A stretch of DNA of 64,000 bases from Marinomonas sp. KMM3893 (GCF_004352855.1 NZ_SJSC01000005.1:1-64000), one strand, 5' to 3'. Counted from the stretch's first letter, positions 48,347-58,281 are shown. Notes: generated by a model from the letters alone, not told the origin. Numbers and translations are program-made.

Positions 48347-49368
48347 TTCCAATTGACTTGCTTACCAGCAAAGAAAGGCACAATAGGGTCGCCATTTGGC
48401 AAAACAATGCTATCTGGAACTTGCCACGCCTGCTTCACAAGAGTGACTGTCTGCGTATTGCGAGGTAAGCCATAAAAATCGGCACCATACAGGCTAGCGA
48501 AACCTTCCAGCTTATCCAAAGCGTCTAATTCATCAAACACTTGCGTATAAAGCTCTAAAGCAGACCAGGCACTGTAACACCCAGCACAACCGCAATCCGA
48601 CTCTTTGCGATGCTTAGCGTGCGGCGCAGAATCCGTGCCCAAGAAAAATTTAGGCGAACCAGACTTCACCACAGCACGCAATGCGTCTTGGTGAATGTTA
48701 CGCTTCAACACTGGTAAACAGTAATTATGAGGACGCATACCGCCATCCAACATATCATTACGGTTCAACAATAAATGTTGCGGCGTAATAGTCGCAGCAA
48801 CACCGTCACGCGCTGACAGCACAAAGTCCACCGCATCTTTTGTCGTAATGTGTTCAAACACGACTTTTAAGTTAGGCACTCGCTCAACGATTTTGACCAT
48901 ATGTTGATCGATAAACTCTTTCTCGCGATCAAAAATATCAATGTGCTTTTGCGTCACTTCACCGTGAATCAACAACAGCATGTCGTTATCGGCCAACGCC
49001 TCAAACACAGGGTACAATGACTCCAGTGAATTCACACCAGAATCCGAATTGGTTGTCGCGCCTGCAGGGTACATTTTAGCCGCCAGCACACCCGCCTTTT
49101 TCGCAGCCTGAATGTCTTCTACCGAGGTTTTATCGGTAAGATAAATGGTCATCACAGGGGTAAAAGTACTGCCCTCAGGTCGAGCCGCCAAAATACGCTC
49201 TTGGTAACTCAGCGCCAAGGCAGCCGTCGTAACCGGTGGCACCAGGTTTGGCATCACGACCGCACGCTCAAAACAACGCGCCGTTGCTGGTACGGTTTCC
49301 AATAGCATATCGTCATCACGAAAATGAAGATGCCAATCATCTGGCTTGATTATAGTAATTTCGTTCAT
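48337..49368 (-). CDS. pyrC: Dihydroorotase
   Basis: Third step of pyrimidine synthesis, closing carbamoyl-aspartate to dihydroorotate. The 343-residue chain is the E. coli-type class II enzyme: zinc ligands in DDWHLHFRD, AKMYPAGATTNSDSG with the carboxylated Lys, LLIHGE, EHITTKDAVDFV and GTDSAPHAKHRKE. ATG 49368 (MNEITIIKPDDWHLHFRD) matches the family; the extra 34 codons upstream are not conserved. Confidence 0.95.
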   Translation of the reverse strand: MNEITIIKPDDWHLHFRDDDMLLETVPATARCFERAVVMPNLVPPVTTAALALSYQERILAARPEGSTFTPVMTIYLTDKTSVEDIQAAKKAGVLAAKMYPAGATTNSDSGVNSLESLYPVFEALADNDMLLLIHGEVTQKHIDIFDREKEFIDQHMVKIVERVPNLKVVFEHITTKDAVDFVLSARDGVAATITPQHLLLNRNDMLDGGMRPHNYCLPVLKRNIHQDALRAVVKSGSPKFFLGTDSAPHAKHRKESDCGCAGCYSAWSALELYTQVFDELDALDKLEGFASLYGADFYGLPRNTQTVTLVKQAWQVPDSIVLPNGDPIVPFFAGKQVNWKLK

Positions 49369-49475
49369 CACAGGCCTTTTGGTCAAAAAAAGAAAGCAAG
49401 GGGATTCTAACAGAATCACAACACAGAGACAGCGCAAAGCGAGACGCAAGCCTATTTCAGGATACGACAAGCCAT

Positions 49476-49512
49476 AAAAAAAGGCTGAGCAACTTAGCTG
49501 CTCAGCCTTTTT
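49476..49512. terminator. Terminator after deaD
   Basis: AAAAAGGCTGAGC and GCTCAGCCTTTTT form a perfect 13-bp stem around a nine-base loop, 26 bases after the deaD stop. Confidence 0.93.
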
Positions 49513-49537
49513 AATGTTTTTACGCTACAAAACAGGA

Positions 49538-51388
49538 TTAACTGTCTTTGCGAGGTGCTCTTGGACGACGGTCACCACGATTATTATCGCGATTACTCGG
49601 ACGACGACGATCACCAGAACCGTTACTGCTTGGACGACGGCGAGCCGGCGCTGCTGCAAGTTTGTTCAATGCATCTGCATCTTCAAGTTTGGCAATCTCA
49701 GAACGCTGACCGCAAATACGGGTTTTGTTCAATTTATCGATCGCTTCCGCTTTAAGATCTGTTGGCAAATCAACAGTCGCAAAGTTTTCGTAGATTTCGA
49801 TATGACCAATGTAACGGCTTTCAATGTCCGCTTCATTCGCAATCGCGCCTACGATGTTACCTGGCTTAACACCATCGCTGTAACCAACTTGAACCACATA
49901 ACGCGTCATCGCGGTATTTGGATCGTCTTTCAATGGCATAGCGTCTTTCGTAACTGGACGTTGCTTGCGTTCACGTGGCGCGCGATCTGGACGATCACCG
50001 CGATCTCCACGGTCTGGACGATCACCGCGATCAGAACGTTCGCGACGCTCTTGACGCACTTCCATCTCAGACAATAGCAAAGGCGTTTTGCCTTGTGCCA
50101 TGTGAGCCAAAGCAGCGGCCATTTTCAAAGGATCAACTTCGTTCTCTTTTTGGTAGCCTTGAACAAGCTCCAAGAAGAAATCTAAGTTTTCATTATCCAT
50201 TGTGTCTGTAATGCGCTGTTTGAAACGACTTACGCGCTGCTCATTAATATCAGAAGCAGTTGGCAAGTTCATTTTCTCGATCGGCTGACGAGTCGCACGC
50301 TCAATGGCTTGCAACATACGACGCTCACGATGAGCAACAAACAAGATCGCAGTACCAGAACGACCGGCACGACCAGTACGACCGATGCGGTGAACATAAG
50401 ACTCTGTATCGTATGGAATGTCGTAGTTGACTACGTGACTAACACGCTCAACGTCCAAACCACGCGCTACAACGTCGGTTGCAACAAGAATGTCAATCTG
50501 ACCTTTCTTAATGCGATCAACCGTACGCTCACGTAAATTCTGACTAATGTCACCGTTTAGGGCTTCACAAGCGTGACCACGAGCGGTTAGCTTTTCAGCC
50601 AATTCCACTGTCGCCGCTTTCGTACGAACAAAGATGATCATGCCATCGTGTTCGTTCATTTCAAGAATACGTGTCAAAGCGTCTAACTTATGTAGACCAC
50701 TTACCTGCCAGTATTTTTGAGAAATAGTTGTCGCAGTCGATGTTTTCGTAACGATTTTGACTTCTTTAGGATTGTTCAAATGACGGTTAGCCACCTGACG
50801 AATCACAGAAGGCATAGTCGCGGAGAACAACGCAATTTGACGAGTTGGTGGTGTCTGTTCAAGAACCCACTCAACATCATCGATAAAGCCCATACGTAAC
50901 ATTTCATCGGCTTCATCAAGAACCAGCGCTTTAAGGCCATCTAGTTTCAATGTTTTACGACGAATATGGTCCATAACACGACCAGGAGTACCAACAACAA
51001 CTTGAACGCCACGCTTTAGCTGACGAAGTTGAGTGTCGTATGACATGCCGCCGTAAATAGGCAGAACATGAAAATCTGGAAGGTGGCGAGCATAAGTTTG
51101 AAATGCTTCAGAAACCTGAATAGCAAGTTCACGAGTTGGAGCCAATACAAGTAGCTGTGTCGTTTTGTCTGTAACGTCTATGCGAGACAGTAGCGGTAGC
51201 GCGAACGCCGCCGTCTTACCAGTACCCGTCTGCGCTTGCCCCAGAAGGTCTCGGCCTTCTAGTAAATATGGAATACTTTGCGCTTGGATAGCTGAGGGTT
51301 GCTCATAACCGAGGTCGGCAACCGCTTTAAGAACAGGGGCAATTAAGCCCAACGAATCAAATGTAGGCTGAATTTCAGCGTCAGACAT
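49538..51388 (-). CDS. deaD: DEAD-box RNA helicase DeaD/CsdA
   Basis: A 616-residue helicase for ribosome assembly and RNA turnover in the cold. Motifs: AQTGTGKTAA, PTRELAIQ, GTPGRVMDH, DEADEML, SAT and HRIGRTGRAGRSG. After the core comes the DeaD-type RNA-binding domain (about 495-570, YVVQVGYSDGVKPGNIVGAI). A charged RSDRGDRPDRGDRGD stretch precedes that domain, and an R/D/N-rich tail follows it. This layout separates it from RhlE or SrmB. It has its own terminator. Confidence 0.94.
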   Translation of the reverse strand: MSDAEIQPTFDSLGLIAPVLKAVADLGYEQPSAIQAQSIPYLLEGRDLLGQAQTGTGKTAAFALPLLSRIDVTDKTTQLLVLAPTRELAIQVSEAFQTYARHLPDFHVLPIYGGMSYDTQLRQLKRGVQVVVGTPGRVMDHIRRKTLKLDGLKALVLDEADEMLRMGFIDDVEWVLEQTPPTRQIALFSATMPSVIRQVANRHLNNPKEVKIVTKTSTATTISQKYWQVSGLHKLDALTRILEMNEHDGMIIFVRTKAATVELAEKLTARGHACEALNGDISQNLRERTVDRIKKGQIDILVATDVVARGLDVERVSHVVNYDIPYDTESYVHRIGRTGRAGRSGTAILFVAHRERRMLQAIERATRQPIEKMNLPTASDINEQRVSRFKQRITDTMDNENLDFFLELVQGYQKENEVDPLKMAAALAHMAQGKTPLLLSEMEVRQERRERSDRGDRPDRGDRGDRPDRAPRERKQRPVTKDAMPLKDDPNTAMTRYVVQVGYSDGVKPGNIVGAIANEADIESRYIGHIEIYENFATVDLPTDLKAEAIDKLNKTRICGQRSEIAKLEDADALNKLAAAPARRRPSSNGSGDRRRPSNRDNNRGDRRPRAPRKDS

Positions 51389-51565
51389 GTAAATGTGTAC
51401 CTTTTTTTGGTGGGATCAAGGCCTGTAACAACTTACACGCCTTAACGAAATTACTCTGGAAATTCTCTGAGGAAAACCTGATCAGGTATTATATACGAAC
51501 AAGAAAAATTTAGCCAGTGGACAATCCAAGCAAAATCAAGGCCAAGCAAAATTAAGGCACCCTCT

Positions 51566-52453
51566 TTATTCAGAAACAGCGTCGAAGGAAAGCCGCTTGG
51601 CACACCAACCCCAGATGTCTTGCGCGGCTTTTCTGTGCGCAGGCAAGCGCTTACGCACTAAAAAATAATGAGGTTCAATGGTTAACGACTGGGCCATTAC
51701 TTGCACCAAACGCCCAGCCTCAAGATCTTGCGCCACAAAAGCACGACACGCTATTGCCACCCCTTGGCCTGCCAACGCGGCGTCCAGCGCCAGTGTTGTT
51801 TGATTAAACACCGCGCCAGGCAGTTTGCCCCGAGAATGCAAGAACGCAGGCCAATGCTGGTGCGAGTCATGCAAAAGCGGCAACCCTTGCACCTCTTTTG
51901 CAGTCAAAGGAAGCTCTGCGGTTTTCAATAAATGCGGACTGGCCACAGCAACCAGTTCTTGCTGAAACAAGCATTGCGCCTCAAGGTTGGCCGGAAATAC
52001 CCCTTTTGTTAAACGCACCGCTATATCCACTTGGTCACGATCGAAATCGGCTAAAGACTCCGTGGCCACAGTACGTAGCTCCACATCAGGGAAAGCCGCA
52101 TTTAATTCCGCTAGACGCGGAATCAAAAGCTTTGTCGCGAAACTTGGTGGCACACTGATGGTGACCGTGTCTGGGCTGGCCAACAGCTGCTCGGTTGCTT
52201 CACCCAACACATCAAACGCCCGAGTGATTTCAGCAAAATACACCGCCCCTGGCGACGTCAGAATCAAACCTCTGGGCAAACGCTGAAACAAGACAATCCC
52301 CAAATGCTCCTCTAACGCCCGCACTTGCTGGGCAACCGCACCTTGGGTCACACCCAATTCATCCGCTGCCGCTCGAAAATTTAGTTTCCTGCCCGCCGCT
52401 TCAAACGCTCGTAAGGCATTTAAAGAAGGCAATTTACGACGTGAATACAACAT
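51566..52453 (-). CDS. LysR-type regulator, GcvA-like
   Basis: A 295-residue LysR regulator. The helix-turn-helix is FRAAADELGVTQGAVAQQVRALEEHLGI near residues 25-50, with the GcvA-like start LPSLNALRAFEAAGR. The effector domain has PPSFATKLLIPRLAEL. It is transcribed away from the EamA exporter; the 180 bases between hold the 39-bp element that recurs upstream of the SDR gene. It probably controls both genes; the inducer is unknown. Confidence 0.9.
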   Translation of the reverse strand: MLYSRRKLPSLNALRAFEAAGRKLNFRAAADELGVTQGAVAQQVRALEEHLGIVLFQRLPRGLILTSPGAVYFAEITRAFDVLGEATEQLLASPDTVTISVPPSFATKLLIPRLAELNAAFPDVELRTVATESLADFDRDQVDIAVRLTKGVFPANLEAQCLFQQELVAVASPHLLKTAELPLTAKEVQGLPLLHDSHQHWPAFLHSRGKLPGAVFNQTTLALDAALAGQGVAIACRAFVAQDLEAGRLVQVMAQSLTIEPHYFLVRKRLPAHRKAAQDIWGWCAKRLSFDAVSE

Positions 52454-52466
52454 CCATCTACCCTGT

Positions 52467-52529
52467 AATTTTTCTACAGGCTAGCATGTTTATTTATCGC
52501 GCGAAAGAAAGCCGCTTTGCGGCTATAAT
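52467..52529 (+). promoter_or_regulatory. Shared 39-bp element and -10 box upstream of the EamA gene
   Basis: Bases 52467-52505 match 53738-53776 at 32 of 39 positions without gaps. Conserved cores are TTTTTCTAC at the left and TATTTATCGCGCGAA at the right. A perfect TATAAT follows at 52524-52529. The -35 position falls at the end of the element and is poor (GCGAAA), as in promoters that need an activator. The left end is 14 bases before the LysR start codon. Confidence 0.65.
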
Positions 52530-52632
52530 TTAAACACAAGCAAACAAATTAATACTGAACGCACCCAACTAACTTACAAAATTAACCCTTAAAACAAAAA
52601 GCACAAACCAGCCCACATAAAGGAGCAACAAG

Positions 52633-53562
52633 GTGTTTCGAACCTATCTTGCATTGGTCGCCTTAGGCGTCATTTGGGGGTCTAACTTCATTTTTATGAA
52701 ATGGGCAACCGATTTAATTTCCCCAACACAAACCGTCTTTTTGCGCGTATTTTTTGGCTTTGTTCCACTATTGCTGGTCGCCATCAAAGCGAAAGTCATT
52801 ACCCGCCAACAACTCAAACACCTCCCCCACTTCGCCATCATGTCCGTACTAGCCACCACTTTTTACTACTATGGCTTTGTGGCAGGAACCGCTCGCCTTC
52901 CCACCAGCATCGCTGGCTTGCTGAGTGGCTCCATTCCTATTTTTACTTTTATATGCGCTTTTCTATTCCTACGCCAAGACCGTCCCACATGGCAAATGGG
53001 CGCTGGGGTATTGCTAGGATTCATTGGCATTGCCGTGAGCGCACGACCATGGGAAGGTGTCGCCGGTGCTGAATTGGCAGGAATCCTTTGGATGCTAGCA
53101 GGCACATTTAGCCTTGGGGTGTCTTTTGTTTATGCCCAGCGCTTTTTATCCCCGCTAAAAATTCCACCACTGGCTTTAGCCACATGGCAAACAGGTTTCG
53201 CCACCCTTACCTTGCTTGTGCTAACACCTTTCGATGGCATTAGCGCCATTGCCAACGACCAACGCGCTCTACTTGGCGCCATTCTAGGCTTAGGCATATT
53301 TGGCACAGGCGGCGCCTTCTTCATCTACTACTTTGTTATTGAAAAACTCGGTCCAGTGCGAGCTGCAGGCGCTACTTATATCGCGCCTGTCGTGGCGGTT
53401 TTAATCGGTGCAATCGTAGGCGAAGACATTACAGGCACTGTGATTTTAGCCCTTTGTATGATCCTAGGTGGCGTCGTCCTAATACAGACAGGCAAACGCA
53501 AAATCCCCCTTGCAGCACATTCAAAACAGCAAACAACAGACGCGTCAGCACAGATCAAATAA
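52633..53562 (+). CDS. EamA-family (DMT) exporter
   Basis: A 309-residue inner-membrane transporter of the drug/metabolite superfamily with ten hydrophobic segments and two EamA halves. Marks are the start ALGVIWGSNFIFMKWA, the end of half one VLLGFIGIAVSARPW and, in half two, AGATYIAPVVAVLIGAIVGED. Such proteins often export amino acids or metabolites. GTG start at 52633 follows AAGGAG. It is divergent from the LysR gene, which probably activates it. Confidence 0.88.
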   Translation: MFRTYLALVALGVIWGSNFIFMKWATDLISPTQTVFLRVFFGFVPLLLVAIKAKVITRQQLKHLPHFAIMSVLATTFYYYGFVAGTARLPTSIAGLLSGSIPIFTFICAFLFLRQDRPTWQMGAGVLLGFIGIAVSARPWEGVAGAELAGILWMLAGTFSLGVSFVYAQRFLSPLKIPPLALATWQTGFATLTLLVLTPFDGISAIANDQRALLGAILGLGIFGTGGAFFIYYFVIEKLGPVRAAGATYIAPVVAVLIGAIVGEDITGTVILALCMILGGVVLIQTGKRKIPLAAHSKQQTTDASAQIK

Positions 53563-53737
53563 ACCTCTTATCAAGCAACAAGCTGTGTCGCTAGCAGCAG
53601 ACGCCACAAGGCTAGCGACATTGCCACTTCAATAGCCAAACAAAATCCTGATGCGCCTCAGTGGACTCACACAAAATACCTTCTCAAGTGACCCTTCCGC
53701 ACTACCCAAAACACGTTTTACAGCACCAATAATCAAT

Positions 53738-53800
53738 AGTTTTTCTACTGGATAGCGCGCATATTTATCGCGCGAACTATCTTCTACTATTAGACATACT
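53738..53800 (+). promoter_or_regulatory. Second copy of the 39-bp element, upstream of the SDR gene
   Basis: Bases 53738-53776 repeat the element at 52467-52505. At exactly the same offset from the element as TATAAT in the first copy lies CATACT (53795-53800), a usable -10. The SDR start codon is 30 bases further on. The matching spacing argues for a shared activator site rather than chance. Confidence 0.62.
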
Positions 53801-53829
53801 ATTCCTTCACCCGCATGAAGGAGCACACC

Positions 53830-54552
53830 ATGAATCCACAAGCAGTAAACACTCAACAAAAAGTAGCCCTAATCACCGCCGGCGGCTCTGGCATGGGCGC
53901 TGCCGCCGCCCGTAAGCTCGCAGAAGATGGCTACCATGTTGCGATCCTGTCCTCTTCCGGTAAAGGCGAAGCCCTTGCCAAAGAACTCGGCGGCATAGGT
54001 GTTACCGGTTCAAACCAATCCATCGACGATGTACAAAAGCTGGTTGATCTAGCCATGGAGAAATGGGGACGCATTGACGCCCTAGTGAATTCCGCCGGTC
54101 ACGGACCGCGCGCACCCATTCTCGACATATCCGATGAAGACTGGCATTTAGGAATGGAAGTGTATTTTCTGAGTGCGGTACGCACTATTAGACTGGTCGC
54201 GCCTATTATGGCGGCGCAAGGCGGTGGCAGCATAGTGAACATATCAACCACGTGGGCCTTTGAGCCTACTGAGGTTTTTCCAACTTCGACCGTTTTTCGC
54301 GCAGGGCTGGCCAGCTTCACCAAAATTTTTGCCGATCGTTATGCAAAGCAAAACGTTCGCATGAACAACGTATTACCCGGATGGATTGATAGCCTCCCCG
54401 CTACGGATGAACGAAGAGAGAGCGTGCCCATGGGACGCTATGGTAAAGCCGAAGAAATCGCAGCCACCATTGCTTTTTTACTGTCAGATGGTGCCGGTTA
54501 TATAACAGGACAAAACTTACGGGTCGATGGCGGCGTAACGCATTCCATTTAA
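53830..54552 (+). CDS. Atypical SDR-family oxidoreductase
   Basis: A 240-residue Rossmann protein of the short-chain dehydrogenase family. The cofactor loop is TAGGSGMGAAAARKLAEDGY, and VNSAGHGPRAP and VNISTTWAF give the NAG and Ser positions. The usual YxxxK is absent: the site reads VFRAGLASFTK, three residues shorter. The C-terminal GRYGKAEEIAATIAFLLSDGAGYITGQNLRVDGG is intact. So it may bind NAD(P) but react differently or not at all. ATG 53830 follows AAGGAG. Confidence 0.85.
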   Translation: MNPQAVNTQQKVALITAGGSGMGAAAARKLAEDGYHVAILSSSGKGEALAKELGGIGVTGSNQSIDDVQKLVDLAMEKWGRIDALVNSAGHGPRAPILDISDEDWHLGMEVYFLSAVRTIRLVAPIMAAQGGGSIVNISTTWAFEPTEVFPTSTVFRAGLASFTKIFADRYAKQNVRMNNVLPGWIDSLPATDERRESVPMGRYGKAEEIAATIAFLLSDGAGYITGQNLRVDGGVTHSI

Positions 54553-54626
54553 ATGCACGAATCAAAGCAAACAAATCTATGGGGCAATGGGCAGCAACTT
54601 ATCACAACAAGGGGCGCAATATTAAG

Positions 54627-54656
54627 GAGGCATCAGCTGATATCGGCTGATGCCTC
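54627..54656. terminator. Hairpin between the SDR gene and the proS pseudogene
   Basis: GAGGCATCAGC and GCTGATGCCTC form a perfect 11-bp stem with an eight-base loop. There is no T-run on either side; it sits between converging genes. Confidence 0.55.
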
Positions 54657-54722
54657 AATCAATGTTGTAGGCGCTTAATACCATAAAAAAATCAATCCAT
54701 TGAAATTGCATGCATTAATGAC

Positions 54723-56431
54723 TTACAAGGTCTCTAAATATGCTTTTAACACATCAACACTCATCAGTTGCTTTTTCCCTGTTCGCCGCTCTCTATACTC
54801 CAAAAAACCTTGATTAAGGTTCTCTTCGCCAATCACAATAATATGAGGGATACCGATCAGCTCCATATCCTTCAGCATCACACCAAAACGCACCCCTCTA
54901 TCATCAAGCAAAACATCCATACCCTTAGAAACAAGCTCTGTGTACAAGCTTTCTGCCACATCTAATAATCGACTGGATTTGTGCCCATTCACAGGCACGA
55001 TGGCCACTTGAAATGGAGCAAGCGCATCTGGCCAGATAATCCCCAAATCATCATTATTTTGCTCTATTACTGCGGCAACAACACGAGAACAACCAATCCC
55101 ATAGCTCCCCATTTCCATGGCCTGCTGCCTACCATAGACATCAAGGACAGTTGCCCCCATAGATTCTGAATACTGGCTACCTAATTGAAAAATATGGCCG
55201 ACTTCAATACCGCGCTTAAGAAATAACTTTCCTTGCCCACAAGGGCTGGGATCACCTTCAACCACATTACGCAGATCAGCCACCTTGGTTGCATCTACAT
55301 CAGTCCCCCAGTTTATTCCACAGAAGTAGTTACCTTCAGCATTAGCACCTGCGATGAAATCGCCCAACACAGCTGCAGAGCGATCAACAATCAATGGAAC
55401 ACCAAGCCCAACCGGACCGAGCGCCCCCTTGCCCCCAGTCATATATTCGCAAGCTTCCCTATCCGTAAGCACATGGAGTGGATAAGCCACATCACAAAGC
55501 GCCGCCACCTTAGTTTCATTTAGCTCATGATCCCCTCGAACAACCAGAGCAATAACACCCTCCTGCATTTTATCGGACGCTTTTACCAAGTATGTTTTGA
55601 CTGTTTTTTCAATGGGAATACCATATTGCTCAGCAAATTGCGCGACTGTTCTAACCTCTGGCGCTTCAATAAGCGTCATTTTTTTCTCGGCAATAACCTG
55701 CCTCTTAAATGGCGATAAAGCCTCAGCGTTTTCTATGTTCGCGGCAAAATTGGAGTCAGTAGAAAATGCAATTAGATCCTCACCTGTCTCAGCCAGCACA
55801 TGAAACTCATGGGATGTCGCACCCCCAATAGCCCCACTATCAGCGGACACAACACGAAAATCCAACTCCATACGGGTGAAAATATTACAGTATGCCTGAT
55901 GCATTTTCGCGTAGGTTTCTACCAAGCTTTCTTTATCTAAATGAAATGAGTATGCATCTTTCATAGTGAATTCTCGTGATCGCATAACACCAAAACGAGG
56001 CCGCATCTCGTCTCGAAACTTGGTTTGAATTTGAAACACATTGAGAGGCAGTTGCTTATAGGATTTCAATTCATTACGAGCAATGTCCGTAATAACCTCT
56101 TCATGAGTTGGACCCAGCACAAAAGAGCGGTTTTGACGGTCTTTTATACGCAGCAATTCAGGGCCAAACTTAGCCCACCGCCACTCTCCTTCCACAACCC
56201 AGAAGGTTGAACTATCGGCATTAGCATTTCTATCGCCCCGGCATTATTCATTTCCTGACGAACAATACCTTCCACCTTGCGCAACACCCGCAGCCCTGTT
56301 GGCAACTAGGTGTATAGCCCTGATGCTAATTGGCGGATCATTCCTGCTCGCAACATCAATTTCTGGCTAGTTGTCTCTACATCTTTAGGCGCTTCTTTCA
56401 AGGTAGATAGAAGGTAATTACTAGTACGCAT
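54723..56431 (-). pseudogene. Second prolyl-tRNA synthetase gene, broken
   Basis: From ATG 56431 the reading starts [15 protein letters not shown] and follows bacterial ProRS. An in-frame TAG at 56308-56306 replaces the Trp of the usual LYTWLPTG, and one base is missing near 56180 (AGTGGCGGTGGG for an expected AGTGGCCGGTGGG). After that the frame is open for 490 residues with motif 2 ([17 protein letters not shown]), the editing domain, motif 3 (GIGCSRVVAAVIEQ) and the anticodon domain. It is clearly diverged from the intact proS at 5.2 kb. It sits next to the permease and ArsR genes and was probably acquired. Confidence 0.88.
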
Positions 56432-56641
56432 AGTGAGTTCCGCTTGTCATTTATAAAATAAGTGATGGCTTAAAATGCCCGATTTATCTTGCTGCCACTC
56501 AAGCCGAAGGTAAATTAAATACAAAGAAACAAGATTTAACCTAGCTATACAGAGAAGATCACAACAAATAAAAACACTTGCACGATAGCGCTTATGTGTA
56601 TACATTGCGATTCTTGTTTTAACAACCCTTAGAGAAGAACT

Positions 56642-57652
56642 ATGAATACTGAAAAATTAATGATCGCATTGGATGAGTTCATCCACGTTGGCGGCGGACT
56701 AACTATTGTGATTGCCGTGGTTTCCATCATTACAGGACTAATGCGCGAGTACCTTCCGCAAGAAAAGCTCCAAAAGAAACTCACCAAACACGAGAAATGG
56801 GGGTCATTGCTAGGGGCTAGTTTTGGCATGCTCACCCCATTTTGTAGTGCCTCTGTCGTACCAGTCACCATGGGAATGGCGTCAATGGGAGTGTCACTTG
56901 GGACAGTATTAAGCTTCTTGGTGTCCGCCCCTTTATGTAACTTCATCGTACTGGCGATGGTCTATGCCGCCTTTGGCTTTAAGGTCGCTGCTGTTTATCT
57001 CGCGGTTACCTTTAGTGCCGCCGTCATTGGCGGCTGGTTAATATCTAAATCTCCTTGGAAGAATGAAATAAAGCGCGGTGATGAATTAATAAATACAAAA
57101 GCACCTTCTAGCTGCCACTCTGCGAGCAGTAATACCGCCAACATGTCTCATTGCGAAATGCAGCAAGCGTCAAATTCCTGCGATCTAGAGTTGGGAGAAA
57201 TGAATAATGGCTCTGCCTCAATCTCCATGGCACCATCAACATCAACAAAAATGAATAACGCGCTAAGCTTTGCACTGGCTCTGTTCAAGAGAATAATCCC
57301 TTACGTCCTGTTGGGCGCATTAATCAGCGGTTTATCTGCGGCATACCTACCTGGCGAGCTTGTAGAAAAATACGTTGGAGGTGGCGATATGTCGTCCATC
57401 CTCATCGCAGCCGTCATCGGGATCCCGCTTTATCTTCGCATCGAGATGGCCATACCGCTGTTGAATGTTCTGATTTTAAAAGGAATGGGATTAGGGCCTG
57501 CGATTGCACTAATTATCGGCGGCACAGGCGCCAGCTTGCCTGAAATAGCGTTGGTTTCGGCCGTTCTGAAGCGAAAAGCCGTCGTCGCATTTGTGTCCAT
57601 CATACTTATAGCAGCGATCATTGGCGGCCCCCTCTTCCAATACGTCATTTAA
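56642..57652 (+). CDS. ArsP/SO_0444-type permease
   Basis: A 336-residue membrane permease with about eight to nine hydrophobic segments in two halves. LTPFCSASVVPVTMGMASMG and LSFLVSAPLCNFIVLA match the ArsP/DUF318 permeases, whose known members export methylarsenic or copper/zinc. The cytoplasmic loop at about 155-195 is rich in Cys, His, Met and Ser (SSCHSA, MSHCEMQ), possibly metal-binding. The CSA reading differs from the CSC of ArsP. Two ArsR-type genes follow, which supports metal or metalloid control; the ion is unknown. Confidence 0.8.
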   Translation: MNTEKLMIALDEFIHVGGGLTIVIAVVSIITGLMREYLPQEKLQKKLTKHEKWGSLLGASFGMLTPFCSASVVPVTMGMASMGVSLGTVLSFLVSAPLCNFIVLAMVYAAFGFKVAAVYLAVTFSAAVIGGWLISKSPWKNEIKRGDELINTKAPSSCHSASSNTANMSHCEMQQASNSCDLELGEMNNGSASISMAPSTSTKMNNALSFALALFKRIIPYVLLGALISGLSAAYLPGELVEKYVGGGDMSSILIAAVIGIPLYLRIEMAIPLLNVLILKGMGLGPAIALIIGGTGASLPEIALVSAVLKRKAVVAFVSIILIAAIIGGPLFQYVI

Positions 57653-57720
57653 CTGGAATGCGCCATTCAACCGAATGGCGCGCACCCAGCTGGCTTCCCT
57701 CAATAACAAGGAGATAAATC

Positions 57721-58092
57721 GTGAAAGAAACGTATATTAATGCCTTAAAAGCACTGTCTCATCCGAACAGATTGCAACTGTTCTGGATTGTATTAAACGC
57801 AGGTAGAAAAATTAGCATAACTGAGGCGACAGATAGGATGAACGCTCCGCAAGAAGAAGTGACTAATGACTTAGAAACATTACATAAAGCGGGGTTAGTG
57901 ATCTTGGAGAAGGAAATCAATTGCCTTTATTACAGAGCGAAAGAACAAGTAGAATACCAATATCAAGCTCTTGAAAATTCGATTCGATTCTTACCTGACT
58001 CATTTTTCAATCCAGACAAAGAACAGACATCATTACCTTCAGATACGCTTGATAACAATGAGAATGGCATAAAATGGCAGTATCATTACTAA
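57721..58092 (+). CDS. ArsR-type winged-helix protein, first copy
   Basis: A 123-residue winged-helix protein. The start is GTG with AAGGAGAT upstream. Its ALKALSHPNRLQLFW and TLHKAGLVILEKE blocks mark it as ArsR-like and as a paralogue of the gene at 58282. The recognition helix is degenerate (QEEVTNDLETL), and its only cysteine is in INCLYY, so no metal site is evident. It lies 68 bases after the permease and is likely co-transcribed. Confidence 0.75.
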   Translation: MKETYINALKALSHPNRLQLFWIVLNAGRKISITEATDRMNAPQEEVTNDLETLHKAGLVILEKEINCLYYRAKEQVEYQYQALENSIRFLPDSFFNPDKEQTSLPSDTLDNNENGIKWQYHY

Positions 58093-58281
58093 TGAGTACG
58101 CTGGTCGTTTTTAGGCCGTAAGAATAAATGGCTTTACCAAGATAAACAGAAGCACAATGACTGCAGCCTTATACAACAAAGCACGATATAATCTTCAAAA
58201 GCCCTGTGCTCACTGCATACAGAATTCTCCCAAGCAGCACACACATAACGACTTTAATCAATTCATTCTAAAAGGCTAATA

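Noticed and set aside
49514-50077. 187-codon open frame on the plus strand
   Set aside because: It is the complement of the Arg/Asp-rich tail of the DEAD-box helicase and has no ribosome site.
56306-56308. In-frame TAG in the second proS read as recoding
   Set aside because: A frameshift lies 130 bases further on, and no recoding signal is visible; plain decay is simpler.
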